A program made the translations under genes and the position numbers. Source: JBDRLU01 sp043812795 (GTDB lineage Bacteria > Chloroflexota > Dehalococcoidia > Dehalococcoidales > UBA2162). Taken from it: a DNA stretch of 64,000 nucleotides. The stretch covers positions 29,285-93,284 of the forward strand of contig JBDRLU010000033.1 of assembly GCA_043812795.1 (NCBI GenBank), written 5' to 3'. Below, piece by piece: positions 8,709 through 18,095 of the stretch (within the stretch, counting starts at the first letter, position 1; each line of letters starts with the position of its first letter). A model generated the notes under the pieces. That model was not told the origin of the DNA. It did no database searches and saw only the letters and a program-made list of their open reading frames with translations.

Positions 8709-9278
8709 ATGGGTGAAAGGAAGGATGCTACGCCGGCGAGTGAGTCAGAATTGCTAATTCGTTCCCTGCTGGCTAGGTTAAGCAGTGATGATGGTGAAGT
8801 GCGTCAGAAGGTACGTCGTTCTCTGGTAGTGATGGGGGAGGTGGTGATACCGCATTTGATAAGGAGATTGACCAACCGGAATGTACGGGTAAGGTGGGAA
8901 GCGGCTAAAGCATTGGGCGAGATTGCCAGCCCAAAGGCGGCGCCGGCCTTGGTTAAAGCCCTGGACGATAGAGAATTTGATATCCGCTGGCTGGCAGCCG
9001 AGGGACTAATTACCATGGGAGTTGGCGGCCTCGAGCCTTTGTTGCGGTCGCTTATGCGGCACTCACAATCGCTCTGGTTGAGGCAAGGTGCTCACCATAT
9101 ATTGAACCACATGACGGGCCGGGACTCGGAAATCGAGCATCACATTGTGGCTCATCCTCCCCGTAAAAAGGACTTTCAAGAAATACTGATGCCCGTGGTG
9201 GTGGCGCTCGATGGCCCGGCACCGCTGGTGGAAGTGCCGTTAGCGGCAAGGCGTGCTTTGGATGCCATCAGGAGCTAG
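8709..9278 (+). CDS. HEAT-repeat protein
   Basis: A 189-residue soluble protein. Residues about 20-120 are alpha-helical HEAT/PBS-lyase-type repeats, recognisable from VRVRWEAAKALGEIASPKAAPALVKALDD and the following copy FDIRWLAAEGLITMG (each motif stretch seen in parts). Such repeats mediate protein-protein contact; no catalytic residues are visible. The C-terminal 60 residues are less repetitive. A strong ribosome site (AAGGAGG) and an exact TATAAT -10 box suggest substantial expression. It converges with the MFS gene at 9283, four bases after its stop. Confidence 0.8.
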   Translation: MGERKDATPASESELLIRSLLARLSSDDGEVRQKVRRSLVVMGEVVIPHLIRRLTNRNVRVRWEAAKALGEIASPKAAPALVKALDDREFDIRWLAAEGLITMGVGGLEPLLRSLMRHSQSLWLRQGAHHILNHMTGRDSEIEHHIVAHPPRKKDFQEILMPVVVALDGPAPLVEVPLAARRALDAIRS

Positions 9279-9282
9279 TCTT

Positions 9283-10581
9283 CTATCGCCCGTATATTCT
9301 CAAGTTCCTTAACGGCCTGGGGTCGGCGCCCCAGGTGAAATAGACAACTACCAGAGAAACAGCGTACGTTACGGCGAAGATAACGAACACCAGCGAATAT
9401 GACCCCGTAGCATCGAAGATAAACCCAGCCAAGGATGGGCCAGCTGCGGAAAGACTGATTACCACGAAGTGAACGAAGCCGTAGATTGTGCCGAAGCTGG
9501 TCCGCCCGAAAAGGTCCACGATGGCTAGTGGCATCAAGGCGACCAGGCCACCCATGGAAAACCCAAATACGAATACGAACAGCCAGACCGTGGCCATGGT
9601 CTGCGTTTGCATCAGAATTAATACACCCGCCAGTTGCATGGCGAAGGACAATAGGACGACATAGCGGGTGGACATCCGGTCGACCAGCCAGCCGAAGACA
9701 AGCCGGCCGACTCCACCCATGGCGCCGGTGAAGCCAAGAGCGGAAGCTGCCGCCGTAGCGGCAATACCCATGTCAACGAAAAAACTGGCCTCATGAGTAA
9801 TGATGGCTATTTCGCCAATCTGGGCCAGCGTAAAACTAAGGCACAATAACCATAGTGGCAGGCTGGTCAGCCAGGGAGGCATCCCGCCTCGCTTCGGAGG
9901 GCTGGTCGGTTTCGGCGGGGCACTTGAGACTGCCTTTATGGCTGCGGTGTTTAGTTCCGAACGTGTTTCACCATCAGGCAATAGCCCCATTTCTTCTGGC
10001 TTCGTTTTTAATATTAGAGCCAGAGGGATATCGATAGCAAATACGGCTATTCCCATAAAAATATAGGCTATGCGCCAGCCATACTTTTCGGTGATAAATC
10101 CCACCAACGGGACCAGGATAGCCGCACCTAGGGCCAGACCGGCCATGGCAATGCCCAGGGCGGTACCTCTCCTCCGGGTAAACCAGTTGGCGATAAGTAC
10201 ACCCACAGCCACCAGCCCGCCGATACCGAGACCAAAACCAACGAAGAAGTACATGGAGTACAGGTACCAGGTAGTGGTCGTGCGGCTAAGCAGGAACCAC
10301 GAAATTCCGGTTATCGTGGCGCCGATAATCACAGTCATCTTTGCTCCGTAGCGTTCCAGCATTTTGCCGACCAGTAAGCCACTGGCTGCAGCAACAATGA
10401 TATATATTGACTGGGCTACGGAAGCACTGCCTCGACTCCACCCGAATTCGGCAATGAGTGGCTTAAGCAAGATGCCAAAAGAGTAGAAACCCGTTCCGCC
10501 CGCGATAAAAGTAATACCGAGGCTGGCCAGTGTTATCCACCAGCCGTAAAAAATCCGGGGGCGTTTAGCCGTCTGTTGCAT
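9283..10581 (-). CDS. MFS transporter, monocarboxylate / oxalate-formate antiporter-like
   Basis: A 432-residue 12-helix major facilitator. The opening FYGWWITLASLGITFIAGGTGF and GWSRGSASVAQSI (in helix 2) are typical of the MFS branch that contains MCT carriers and the oxalate:formate antiporter OxlT. The central cytoplasmic loop (about 200-225) is charged and proline-rich, and motif-A-like GWLVDRMSTRY follows helix 8. The likely substrate is a small organic acid, inferred only from the branch. It starts at 10581, ends four bases from the convergent HEAT gene, and is intact, unlike the related gene at 42012-43313. Confidence 0.82.
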   Translation of the reverse strand: MQQTAKRPRIFYGWWITLASLGITFIAGGTGFYSFGILLKPLIAEFGWSRGSASVAQSIYIIVAAASGLLVGKMLERYGAKMTVIIGATITGISWFLLSRTTTTWYLYSMYFFVGFGLGIGGLVAVGVLIANWFTRRRGTALGIAMAGLALGAAILVPLVGFITEKYGWRIAYIFMGIAVFAIDIPLALILKTKPEEMGLLPDGETRSELNTAAIKAVSSAPPKPTSPPKRGGMPPWLTSLPLWLLCLSFTLAQIGEIAIITHEASFFVDMGIAATAAASALGFTGAMGGVGRLVFGWLVDRMSTRYVVLLSFAMQLAGVLILMQTQTMATVWLFVFVFGFSMGGLVALMPLAIVDLFGRTSFGTIYGFVHFVVISLSAAGPSLAGFIFDATGSYSLVFVIFAVTYAVSLVVVYFTWGADPRPLRNLRIYGR

Positions 10582-10730
10582 TTTCCTTTTCTGTTCTTAT
10601 CGTCTCAAACCGTTTGACAAGTGATTATGGTCTGGCGCAAACTTCTTGCATTCTACTACTTTAGCAACATCCGGTCAATGAATATGTAAACTTGGTGCTG
10701 GCCGATGCCCTGCCCGGTAGTATTGCCGTC

Positions 10731-10759
10731 TTGACACAACTGGTTGGCGACTTTACACT
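10731..10759 (+). promoter_or_regulatory. promoter for the zinc-finger / LemA / HtpX run
   Basis: TTGACA (10731-10736), a 17-base spacer and TACACT (10754-10759), about 30 bases before the ATG at 10791. It is probably the promoter of the three-gene run that follows. Confidence 0.6.
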
Positions 10760-10790
10760 GAATTTATAGCCCCCGGTGAGGTTTAAACAG

Positions 10791-11216
10791 ATGATATGTC
10801 CGAAATGTAAGAACGATATGATAGTGGTTGAGCACGAAGAGATTGAGCTTGATTATTGCCCCAATTGTCGGGGAGTATGGTTCGATGCGGGAGAGCTTGA
10901 GCTTTTACTGGAGTCCATGAATATGGAAAGACCGCACCAGTTCGTGAGCGATATGCTCGATAGTGCCGAACACGGGACTCCGGAAAAGCCGCGGAAGTGT
11001 CCTATTTGCTCGCAGCAGATGAAGAAAACTATGGTAGGTGAGGGGCCAAAGATTCTCATCGATATCTGCCGCAGGGGAGATGGACTGTGGTTTGATGGCG
11101 GGGAAGTGTCTCAACTGGCCAGGCAAATACCAGAACCCCCACCTGGACCGCATTCGCATGGCCAGATTAGTGATTTTCTGGCAGAAGTATTCAAAGAACA
11201 AGGACCAAACGGTTAG
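10791..11216 (+). CDS. TFIIB-type zinc-ribbon protein (COG3809-like)
   Basis: A 141-residue protein with two tandem zinc-ribbon-like units. The first is complete: CPKC near the N-terminus and CPNCRGVWFDAGELE. The second has CPIC but its second knuckle reads CRRGDGLWFDGGE, so one expected cysteine is lost and metal binding there is doubtful. The frame is open from GTG at 10776, but GGTGAGG at 10775-10781 fits as the ribosome site of the ATG at 10791. It precedes lemA by 27 bases and probably shares its promoter. The function of this family is not established; it is often found with membrane or proteolysis genes. Confidence 0.72.
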   Translation: MICPKCKNDMIVVEHEEIELDYCPNCRGVWFDAGELELLLESMNMERPHQFVSDMLDSAEHGTPEKPRKCPICSQQMKKTMVGEGPKILIDICRRGDGLWFDGGEVSQLARQIPEPPPGPHSHGQISDFLAEVFKEQGPNG

Positions 11217-11243
11217 CAGAGATATGAATACGGAGGTGAATCG

Positions 11244-11822
11244 ATGGCAGCACTCTGGGTAATTATCGGTATTATCGTTATTTTAGGGCTTGTGTTCTGG
11301 GCGACTTATAACAGTCTGATCAGGTTGCGTAATCAGACCAAGAATGCCTGGGCGCAGATTGACGTCCAGTTGAAAAGACGGCATGACCTCATTCCGAACC
11401 TGGTGGAAACAGTGCGGGGTTACATGAAATTCGAGCGTGAAACATTGGAGGCGGTCACTAAAGCTCGTAATGTTGCCGTGCAGGCTTCCTCGGCCGGGGC
11501 TGGTGCCGCCGAGCGCGGTAAAGCCGAAGGCGAACTTGGTGGTGCCCTCGCCCGTTTGATGGTCGTTGTAGAGCAGTACCCCGACCTTAAAGCCAACCAG
11601 AACTTCCTGGCACTGCAAGAGGAACTTACCTCGACGGAGAACCGGATAAGCTTTGCCCGCCAGTACTACAATGACTCCATTCTGAGGTACAACAACCAGA
11701 CGCAGATGTTCCCCTCGAATATGGTTGCTAATATGGCTGGTTTCAAATCGGGCGAATTCTTTGAGGTTACGGCAGAGGCAGAGCGAGCAGCGCCCAAAGT
11801 CAATCTCACCAAAATGGAATAG
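11244..11822 (+). CDS. lemA: LemA family membrane protein
   Basis: A 192-residue protein with one N-terminal transmembrane helix (about residues 4-22) followed by the LemA signature NAWAQIDVQLKRRHDLIPNL and a long helical domain including ENRISFARQYYNDS near 135-148. LemA proteins are membrane-anchored helical bundles of unclear biochemical role, commonly encoded next to an M48 HtpX-like protease, as here (the protease ATG is ten bases after this stop). GGAGGTGA precedes the ATG at 11244. The pairing suggests a shared envelope-quality-control task, which is an inference from context. Confidence 0.88.
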   Translation: MAALWVIIGIIVILGLVFWATYNSLIRLRNQTKNAWAQIDVQLKRRHDLIPNLVETVRGYMKFERETLEAVTKARNVAVQASSAGAGAAERGKAEGELGGALARLMVVVEQYPDLKANQNFLALQEELTSTENRISFARQYYNDSILRYNNQTQMFPSNMVANMAGFKSGEFFEVTAEAERAAPKVNLTKME

Positions 11823-11831
11823 CTTTAACTT

Positions 11832-13064
11832 ATGTGGGAGCAAATCAGGTCGAATCAAGTAAAGTCGGTGGTGCTGGTAGCCCTGATGGGTGTGTTATTG
11901 CTGGTCCTCGGCTACTTTCTGGGCGTATTGTTTCTTGATAGCGGGACAGGCGGACTGGTTATTGCCCTGGTAGTGTGGGGCATAATGAACCTGGTAGCTT
12001 TCTTTCAGGGGGACAGCATACTGCTGGCCATGTCTGGAGCCAAGAAAATCAAGCCCGCCGATCACCCTCGTCTCTATCATGTGGTCGAGGAAATGAAAAT
12101 TGCTTCCGGCCTAGAGAAGATGCCCGATATTTATATTATCGATGACCCGGCGTTGAATGCCTTCGCTACGGGACGGAACCCGAACCGGGCTACGGTGGCG
12201 ATTACCTCCGGCCTCCTGCAAAAGCTGAACCGTGATGAGCTCCAGGGGGTCATGGCCCATGAAATCTCTCATATTAAGAACCGGGACGTCCTGCTCATGG
12301 TATTGCTCAGTGTTCTTCTCGGCAGCATCGTCATTCTGGCATGGTACGCTTCGCGGTTCATGTTTTTTGGCGGTTTCGGTGGCGGCCGCAGGCGCAGCTC
12401 ATCATCCGGCGGTGGGGGTGGGGCAGCACAGTTAATTATTATCGTCGTTGCTATTGTCCTGATGATACTGGCGCCGATTATAGCTCAGCTTATCTATTTT
12501 GCCGTTTCCCGAAAGAGAGAATATCTGGCCGATGCCTCGGCAGCCCTGTACACCCGCTATCCGGAAGGGCTGGCTTCAGCCCTGGAAAAGCTGGCCACCT
12601 CGGAGGTTGGCGTTAAGGCGGCTAATCAGGCTACCGCACCGATGTATATTATTAATCCTTTCCAGAAAAAAGGTATGTCGGTCAATAGTTTAACGGCGAC
12701 TCACCCACCCATTGCCGAACGAGTCCGTATTTTGCGTTCGATGGCCGGCGCCTCGCTGGCTGATTACGAGCAGGCTTACCGGAAGGCCAAGGGTGGCGCC
12801 GGTGTCTTGCCGGCTTCGGCTCTTACGGGTGCCGGAGCTGTTTCGCTGCGGGCGGCGGCAGCGGGGACGACGCCAGTCGAGGAACACGAGCAAAAGGTTG
12901 AGCGAACGCGGGAAACCTCAGATTTAATGTGGCGGCTCAATAACTATAAGACTATCCCCTGTGAGTGTGGCACCACGCTGAGAGTACCGCCGCACTTCAA
13001 GTCACCTACGGTAAAATGCCCGCACTGCGGCCGCGTTCACCAGGTCTTAAAAACCCGAGGGTGA
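11832..13064 (+). CDS. htpX: HtpX-like M48 zinc metalloprotease with C-terminal zinc ribbon
   Basis: An integral membrane metallopeptidase that degrades damaged membrane proteins. Hydrophobic helices lie at about residues 15-35 and 40-58. The zinc motif HEISH is at 143-147. A glycine/serine-rich stretch (about 180-200) precedes the next pair of helices, and REYLADASA supplies the downstream zinc ligand Glu. At 410 residues it is longer than E. coli HtpX (293). The additional C-terminal region ends in CECGTTLRVPP and CPHCGRVHQ, a zinc ribbon probably used for substrate or partner binding. It sits directly behind lemA. Confidence 0.85.
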   Translation: MWEQIRSNQVKSVVLVALMGVLLLVLGYFLGVLFLDSGTGGLVIALVVWGIMNLVAFFQGDSILLAMSGAKKIKPADHPRLYHVVEEMKIASGLEKMPDIYIIDDPALNAFATGRNPNRATVAITSGLLQKLNRDELQGVMAHEISHIKNRDVLLMVLLSVLLGSIVILAWYASRFMFFGGFGGGRRRSSSSGGGGGAAQLIIIVVAIVLMILAPIIAQLIYFAVSRKREYLADASAALYTRYPEGLASALEKLATSEVGVKAANQATAPMYIINPFQKKGMSVNSLTATHPPIAERVRILRSMAGASLADYEQAYRKAKGGAGVLPASALTGAGAVSLRAAAAGTTPVEEHEQKVERTRETSDLMWRLNNYKTIPCECGTTLRVPPHFKSPTVKCPHCGRVHQVLKTRG

Positions 13065-13108
13065 CATTTCATTAGCGCTACAACCATAGGAGCACGGCGA
13101 TGACTATC

Positions 13109-13930
13109 TTATGTTTGCTCCTCGAAGGGCTTATTTTTGGCTTTGGCCCACTCCACATCCGTCTTGATTCCTTCGGCGATGTTGCGGAGCTTACCTATAA
13201 TCCAGAAGTTGCCGGAAGCTCTCATTGCCGCCGTCTGTCCCATGATATCAGCGGCCTGATTGATTGACATTTTAGAGAGCATCAAGGCGAAAGGTTCATT
13301 AAGAGCTACCCGTCGGGCTAACTTCATTGTCTCCTCTTCGAGACGTTCCCGGGGTACGGCTCGATTTACCATGCCCAGACGACAGGCTTCCCGGCCATCG
13401 ATGAAATCACCGGTCCACAGGTGTTCCTTCGCTTTCCTCGGCCCGAGGTCCCAGAAGTAGGTGGGATATTCGTCATGGGCGCCTCCCCACCGCACCAGCC
13501 TGTCGGTAAATTGGGCGTCTTCCGCAGCGATGATGATGTCACAGGCCGAGGCCAGCATCCAGCTTCCCATGATGCAGTAGCCCTGCACCATGGCGATGGT
13601 CGGCTTGGGAATGTTACGCCACCGGTCGTGCATATACCAGAAAACTCCGCGGTCCATATCTTTCAGGGTACCCAGCGGTGTCTGGTCGCGCGGGTTCTCT
13701 TTCTCCTCTGCCTGCATCTCTTTAGTACCGAGGTCGTGACCGGCACCGAAGTTATCGCCGGCTCCCGCCACGACAATTACTCTTACTTCACTGTCCTTTT
13801 CCGCCTCGGTAAAAGCATCATCCAATTCGCGGTAGACCTCTCGGCTGATGACGTTCATCACCCCGGGTCGGTTGACCGTGATTTTACCAATGTTATCAAG
13901 CTTTTCGTACAAGATGTATTTGTAGTCCAT
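13109..13930 (-). CDS. enoyl-CoA hydratase/isomerase family protein
   Basis: A 273-residue crotonase-fold protein. The oxyanion-hole strands are recognisable in VAGAGDNFGAGHDLG (about 55-69) and in GYCIMGSWMLASACDIIIA (second conserved helix). The protein would act on an acyl-CoA, but the exact reaction cannot be assigned: the position normally held by the first catalytic Glu is not clear. The end GRE-CRLGMVNRAVP is typical of the family. It is the last gene of a minus-strand run starting at iorA and follows a hotdog thioesterase, with 48 bases between. It converges with htpX. Confidence 0.8.
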   Translation of the reverse strand: MDYKYILYEKLDNIGKITVNRPGVMNVISREVYRELDDAFTEAEKDSEVRVIVVAGAGDNFGAGHDLGTKEMQAEEKENPRDQTPLGTLKDMDRGVFWYMHDRWRNIPKPTIAMVQGYCIMGSWMLASACDIIIAAEDAQFTDRLVRWGGAHDEYPTYFWDLGPRKAKEHLWTGDFIDGREACRLGMVNRAVPRERLEEETMKLARRVALNEPFALMLSKMSINQAADIMGQTAAMRASGNFWIIGKLRNIAEGIKTDVEWAKAKNKPFEEQT

Positions 13931-13978
13931 TATTGCCCCCTTTGTTTTAATTTCTTTCCCATCGAAATGTTAGTAGTT

Positions 13979-14434
13979 TCAAGTAATCTGTCCCCGCTGA
14001 CCTGTCGTCTTTTGCTCTACCGGTATCGTCGTCCCTGTGGCTCGGGCGATAAGCTTGCCGTCCTGGTTGGTGACGGTCATTTCAGAGATACCGGCCCGCC
14101 GGCCGCTTTTGACCACACGGCATTCGGCGGTCAGTTCGTCATTGATGGCAGCACCATTGATAAAATGAATGTTGAACTGGGCGGCCAAGCTGGGATAAGC
14201 TAGCGAGTTGGAGGCGTAGGCAAAGGCCTGGTCGGTAAGGGCCATGATGATACCGCCGAAGATTAAGCCATTGAAGTTCTGGTATTCGGGTAATAGTTTC
14301 ATGGTCACTTTAGCATAGCCGGGGCTAAGCTCGACCAGCTTTATTTTCAGGAAAGAGGCGACTGGTTCTTTCCGTTCGCCGGCTTTTAGTATGGCGATGT
14401 TATCGGTGGCCTGTGTTTTTGATTGGTCAGGCAT
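13979..14434 (-). CDS. PaaI-type hotdog-fold thioesterase
   Basis: A 151-residue single hotdog domain. The core FNGLIFGGIIMALTDQAFAYASN resembles the NxxGxxHGG...D element of PaaI/acyl-CoA thioesterases, here with Phe where the His is usual. SGRRAGISEMTV and RATGTTIPV are the following strands. The frame is open from 14446, but GGAGG just upstream of the ATG at 14434 identifies the true start. PaaI-like enzymes release aromatic or medium-chain acyl groups from CoA, which fits the nearby indolepyruvate and aldehyde oxidoreductases, although this is inference. It lies between the aminotransferase and the enoyl-CoA hydratase. Confidence 0.75.
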   Translation of the reverse strand: MPDQSKTQATDNIAILKAGERKEPVASFLKIKLVELSPGYAKVTMKLLPEYQNFNGLIFGGIIMALTDQAFAYASNSLAYPSLAAQFNIHFINGAAINDELTAECRVVKSGRRAGISEMTVTNQDGKLIARATGTTIPVEQKTTGQRGQIT

Positions 14435-14565
14435 AAATTCCTCCATTAGTAAGCCGTCAGCTAATAGCTTTCAGCTTTATTCACCCATCCCCTCCTTTTG
14501 TTAAGAGGAGAGGGTTCACCCTGAAGGTTCTCCCTGAAGGGATAAAGGGTGAGGAGTCAATTTCT

Positions 14566-15750
14566 TTATCCAAGCTTAAATTTCTGGGCGGCCTGACGGA
14601 AACCATCGAGTGAGCCTTCGAGGGTGCGGTCATTGACGCAGTAAGCGATGCGGAAATAGCCGGGCGAGCCGAAGCTGCAGCCGGGCACGGTGAGCACACG
14701 GTACTCCTGTAATGCCCTGACGAAAGCAATATCGTCCTCACCGGGCGCCCTGGGGAACATATAAAAAGTCCCACGGGGTTTCATCATGGCATAACCCATC
14801 CGGCTCAACTGGTCGTATAATAAATCTCTTTTCTTCTGGTAATCGGCGATAGAGACGGTCGCCGCCGGTAAATGACGCACTACCTGCTGCATCAAAGCCG
14901 GAGCATTGACGAAGCCCAGTATCCGGTTGCAGTAGATAAAACCATTGACCAGTTCATTGTGGTCCGTACATTCGGGATGGATGGCAATATAGCCGATGCG
15001 TTCGCCGGGCAGGGCCAAATCTTTAGAGTGAGAGTTGACGACGATACTGTTGCGGGAATGGTGCCAGATATGCGGGCATTTCACGCCGTCATAGACAATC
15101 TTGCGGTATGGCTCGTCACTGATTAAAAAGACCGGTGCCCCGTTTTTAGATTTTCTGTCGAGTAGTTCCCCGAGTCGATGGATAAAGTCCTCGCTATAGA
15201 CGGCCCCGGAGGGATTGTTGGGGGAATTAATGAGGACGGCTCTCGTGCGGCTGCCGATGGCCTTGCTAAGAACGTCGAGCCGGGGGATAAAATTTTCATC
15301 GGTCGGCAGCACCTTGGCGGCGCCGCCGTGGTTATCGATATAGTTCAAATACTCGGCAAAATAAGGAGCGAAGACGATAACTCTGTCACCGGCGTTGAGG
15401 ATGGTCTTGAGTACCACGTTCAGGGCGCCGGCGGCGCCGCAGGTCATGACGATATCGTTCATGGTGAAATTGACGCCGGTCTCGTCGGCTAACCGGGATG
15501 CGACGGCGGCCCTGGTCTCAGGATAGCCGGCATTCTCCATGTAACGGTGCATGCCCGGTACGGGGTTATCGGCCAGTCTTTTCAGTTCGCTGACAAATTC
15601 CGGCGGTGGTTCCATTATCGGGTTGCCCAGAGAGAGGTCGAAGACATTTTCGGCGCCGTAGCGCTGCTTGAGCTGAGTCCCTTCATCGAACATCTTCCTT
15701 ATCCAGGACCCCGCCGCCATACTTTTCTGGACTTTCGCCGAGATGGGCAC
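14566..15750 (-). CDS. PLP-dependent class I aminotransferase
   Basis: A 394-residue fold-type I aminotransferase. LGNPIMEPPPEF starts the substrate-binding arm, NSPNNPSGAVY is the conserved Asn-Pro-Asn-Pro-type loop, SDEPYRKI carries the PLP-binding Asp and Tyr, and SHSKDLALPGERIGYI contains the PLP lysine and the phosphate-binding Arg. It lies ten bases downstream of the ferredoxin gene and follows iorA-iorB-aor. The obvious role is to turn aromatic or branched amino acids into the 2-oxo acids that IorAB oxidises. The amino donor range is not determined. Confidence 0.85.
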   Translation of the reverse strand: MPISAKVQKSMAAGSWIRKMFDEGTQLKQRYGAENVFDLSLGNPIMEPPPEFVSELKRLADNPVPGMHRYMENAGYPETRAAVASRLADETGVNFTMNDIVMTCGAAGALNVVLKTILNAGDRVIVFAPYFAEYLNYIDNHGGAAKVLPTDENFIPRLDVLSKAIGSRTRAVLINSPNNPSGAVYSEDFIHRLGELLDRKSKNGAPVFLISDEPYRKIVYDGVKCPHIWHHSRNSIVVNSHSKDLALPGERIGYIAIHPECTDHNELVNGFIYCNRILGFVNAPALMQQVVRHLPAATVSIADYQKKRDLLYDQLSRMGYAMMKPRGTFYMFPRAPGEDDIAFVRALQEYRVLTVPGCSFGSPGYFRIAYCVNDRTLEGSLDGFRQAAQKFKLG

Positions 15751-15760
15751 GTTGCCTCCG

Positions 15761-16228
15761 TCAGGCTACCGGTTTCTTTTTGGCCGCTTTCCCTCTCGTT
15801 TTCTGGGCTTCAATCTCGAAGGTGGTCACTTTGAGGGCTTGCTTGGGGCAGACCTCGACGCATTTGGGCTGGGCGCGTCCCTGGCACAAATCGCAGAGCA
15901 CGACCGTTTTTTCCGAGCGTTTGAGGGAGATAGCTCCGAAGTCACAGGCTTCGATGCACCAGCCGCAGCCGATGCAGCGTATCTTGTCAACGCGAATGCT
16001 GTTGGTAGTCTCGTCCATCGTGAGCGCCTCACGCGGGCAGGCACTGATGCAGGGTGTTTTTTCACAGAAACGACAGGCGATGCTGACGGCGGACTGGCCA
16101 TCGGTTACCAGGTGAATCCGAGACAACTCGGGGCAGAAGACACCTTCTTTTTCCGATGAGCAGACCATCTCGCAGATGCCGCAGCCGGTGCATAATTCCG
16201 TATCACAGATTATATACTTGCGTTCCAT
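15761..16228 (-). CDS. polyferredoxin-type 4Fe-4S protein (AOR partner)
   Basis: A 155-residue electron carrier with several 4Fe-4S motifs: CTGCGICEMVC near the N-terminus, CRFCEKTPCISACP, CIGCGWCIEAC and CDLCQGRAQPKCVEVCP. This is the HycB/CooF-like arrangement seen in small subunits that pass electrons from molybdo/tungsto enzymes. The N-terminus overlaps the end of the AOR gene by 26 bases, strong evidence of co-expression. It would accept electrons from the aldehyde oxidoreductase and possibly from IorAB. The C-terminus is lysine-rich and probably flexible. Confidence 0.85.
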   Translation of the reverse strand: MERKYIICDTELCTGCGICEMVCSSEKEGVFCPELSRIHLVTDGQSAVSIACRFCEKTPCISACPREALTMDETTNSIRVDKIRCIGCGWCIEACDFGAISLKRSEKTVVLCDLCQGRAQPKCVEVCPKQALKVTTFEIEAQKTRGKAAKKKPVA

Positions 16229-18074
16229 ACTGTAGTCCTTTTACCGGCGCGATGGAGTCCTGCAACTCCAGCGAGCGCAGTTTACTCTCCGGAATTAAAC
16301 CTTCAGCCGTCCAGCCCCGGGCCTCATAATAGCCATCAATCATCAGGCGGAGGCCTTTCTCGGTGACGGTAGTGCCTTTGCCTTCCGGCCCGGTCAGCGG
16401 GTCTTTAAACACGCGGGGCGGCAGCCAGTCGTCGCGGCATTGCCAGCCTTCGCGGATGTTGAAGGCTTTCTTCATATTATTGATGCGTTCGCCGGCCAAT
16501 TTCAATTCGGCGGCTGTCAGTTCCAGACCGGTAGCCTGAGAATAAAGATAAGCCGTCTCGGCATACATATCCTTGAAGCACCGCCGCATGAATTTGCAGA
16601 TGACCAGCGAGTCGAGGACGGCGGCAAAATCTTCCGGCCCGGTAACCATAGCCCCGCGGCCCGGTTCATCCTGGAAACGGTTGACCTGGCCGGAGGTATC
16701 TACTTCATAGGCCGGGGAGCGGTTGTGACAGGCGCCTCTCAGACCAGTCGCCAGCCCGATAGCCAGTGTTTTCATGGCCCGCGGGTCATAGCCGGGAATT
16801 TCAAGACCTTTGGAATGCATCGCCCAGTAGTCGGAACCGTGTCCCAGTTTGGTGGAAGCCAGTCTGGTACCCTCGGCCAGCAAATTGCCGAGGCTCTGAC
16901 GCTGGCTGATTTTCTCAATCATGGCGATGAGAGCGTTGTGGTTGCCGAAGGTAAGCTCGATACCGTCGGTATCTTTTTCCGTCAACAGGCCTTTCTCAAA
17001 GCATTCCATGCCCCAGGCGATACTGCTGCCGGTGCTGATAGTATCCAGACCAGCATGGTCGCACAGTTCGGCGGCTTTCAAAATGCCGGGGACGTAATCG
17101 ATACCGCAAAGAGGCCCGAGGGCGTAGAGAGACTCATAGTCCAATTCCCATTGGGCTCCCTGGTCAGGCCCGTCGGTGACGGCGTAGATGTGGCCGCACG
17201 CTACCGGACAGTTAGCGCAGGACATCTGTTTGATAAGGTGGCGTTGGGCAAGGATTTCGCCGCTGACATTTTCGGCTTTATCGAAGGCCGACTGCTGGAA
17301 ATTCCGCGTCGGCAAGGCTGACATGGTATTAAGCATTAAAACATTACCCGGCGTCCCCAGCCCGCGGTATTTTTCGGTGTCCCGCCCCTGGGCTTTTTTG
17401 ATTAACTCGAGGCTGATTCTTTCCACCTCGGCAAGATTGTGCACCTTGATGGGACGGGTACCCCGTAAGGCGATGGCTTTTAATTTCTTGGCACCCATGA
17501 CGGCACCGGTACCGGTACGGCCCGCCTGCCGGTAAATATCATTGCTGATGCAGGCATAGCGTACCAGGTTCTCTCCGCCCGGGCCGATAGAGGCGACGGT
17601 TACTCTCGGGTCACCGATTTCGTCTTTAATAAGGCTTTCTGTCTCCGGGCTGCCCTTGCCCCAGAGGCGGTCGGCTTTCTTGAAGTGGACGATTTCATTA
17701 TCGATAAAAAGATAGGTCGGCGATGTGGCGGCACCGGTGATGACCAGAGCATCGAAGCCCGTCCGCTTCAGTGCCTGCGACCAGAAACTGGAGGAGATAG
17801 AATCGCCGATGAGTCCGGTAAGCGGTGACTTGGTGGCCACGGCATGCTTGTTCGCCGTCGGTATAATCGTGCCGGCCAGGGCGCTGCTGGCAAAAACCAG
17901 CGGGTTATCGGGAGAAAAGGGTTCGGTACCGGCAGGTAAGTACTGGTAGAGCAGGCGCGCCGCCAGCCCCACTCCGCCGATGTAGCCTTTCAAAAAGGAC
18001 GGGCTGAGCTCTTCTCCCCTGACTTCTTTTGTCGTCAGGTTGATGATGAGCATCCGGCCGCTATATAGTTCCAA
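16203..18074 (-). CDS. aor: aldehyde:ferredoxin oxidoreductase (tungsten)
   Basis: Oxidises aldehydes to acids with reduction of ferredoxin at a tungsten bis-pyranopterin centre. The roughly 623-residue protein has the N-terminal INLTTKEV and IGGVGLAARLLY region, the GPGGENLVRYACI stretch, the first three 4Fe-4S cysteines in CANCPVACGH and the distal Cys in LVICKFMRRCF. The open frame starts with TTG at 18086, but GAGG placed six bases before TTG at 18074 makes 18074 the better start. It is 22 bases from iorB and overlaps the ferredoxin gene. The substrate is probably the aryl- or branched-chain aldehyde released by IorAB side reactions. Confidence 0.87.
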   Translation of the reverse strand: MELYSGRMLIINLTTKEVRGEELSPSFLKGYIGGVGLAARLLYQYLPAGTEPFSPDNPLVFASSALAGTIIPTANKHAVATKSPLTGLIGDSISSSFWSQALKRTGFDALVITGAATSPTYLFIDNEIVHFKKADRLWGKGSPETESLIKDEIGDPRVTVASIGPGGENLVRYACISNDIYRQAGRTGTGAVMGAKKLKAIALRGTRPIKVHNLAEVERISLELIKKAQGRDTEKYRGLGTPGNVLMLNTMSALPTRNFQQSAFDKAENVSGEILAQRHLIKQMSCANCPVACGHIYAVTDGPDQGAQWELDYESLYALGPLCGIDYVPGILKAAELCDHAGLDTISTGSSIAWGMECFEKGLLTEKDTDGIELTFGNHNALIAMIEKISQRQSLGNLLAEGTRLASTKLGHGSDYWAMHSKGLEIPGYDPRAMKTLAIGLATGLRGACHNRSPAYEVDTSGQVNRFQDEPGRGAMVTGPEDFAAVLDSLVICKFMRRCFKDMYAETAYLYSQATGLELTAAELKLAGERINNMKKAFNIREGWQCRDDWLPPRVFKDPLTGPEGKGTTVTEKGLRLMIDGYYEARGWTAEGLIPESKLRSLELQDSIAPVKGLQYGTQVYNL

Positions 18075-18095
18075 ACTTAACCTCAAAGCTGCGAA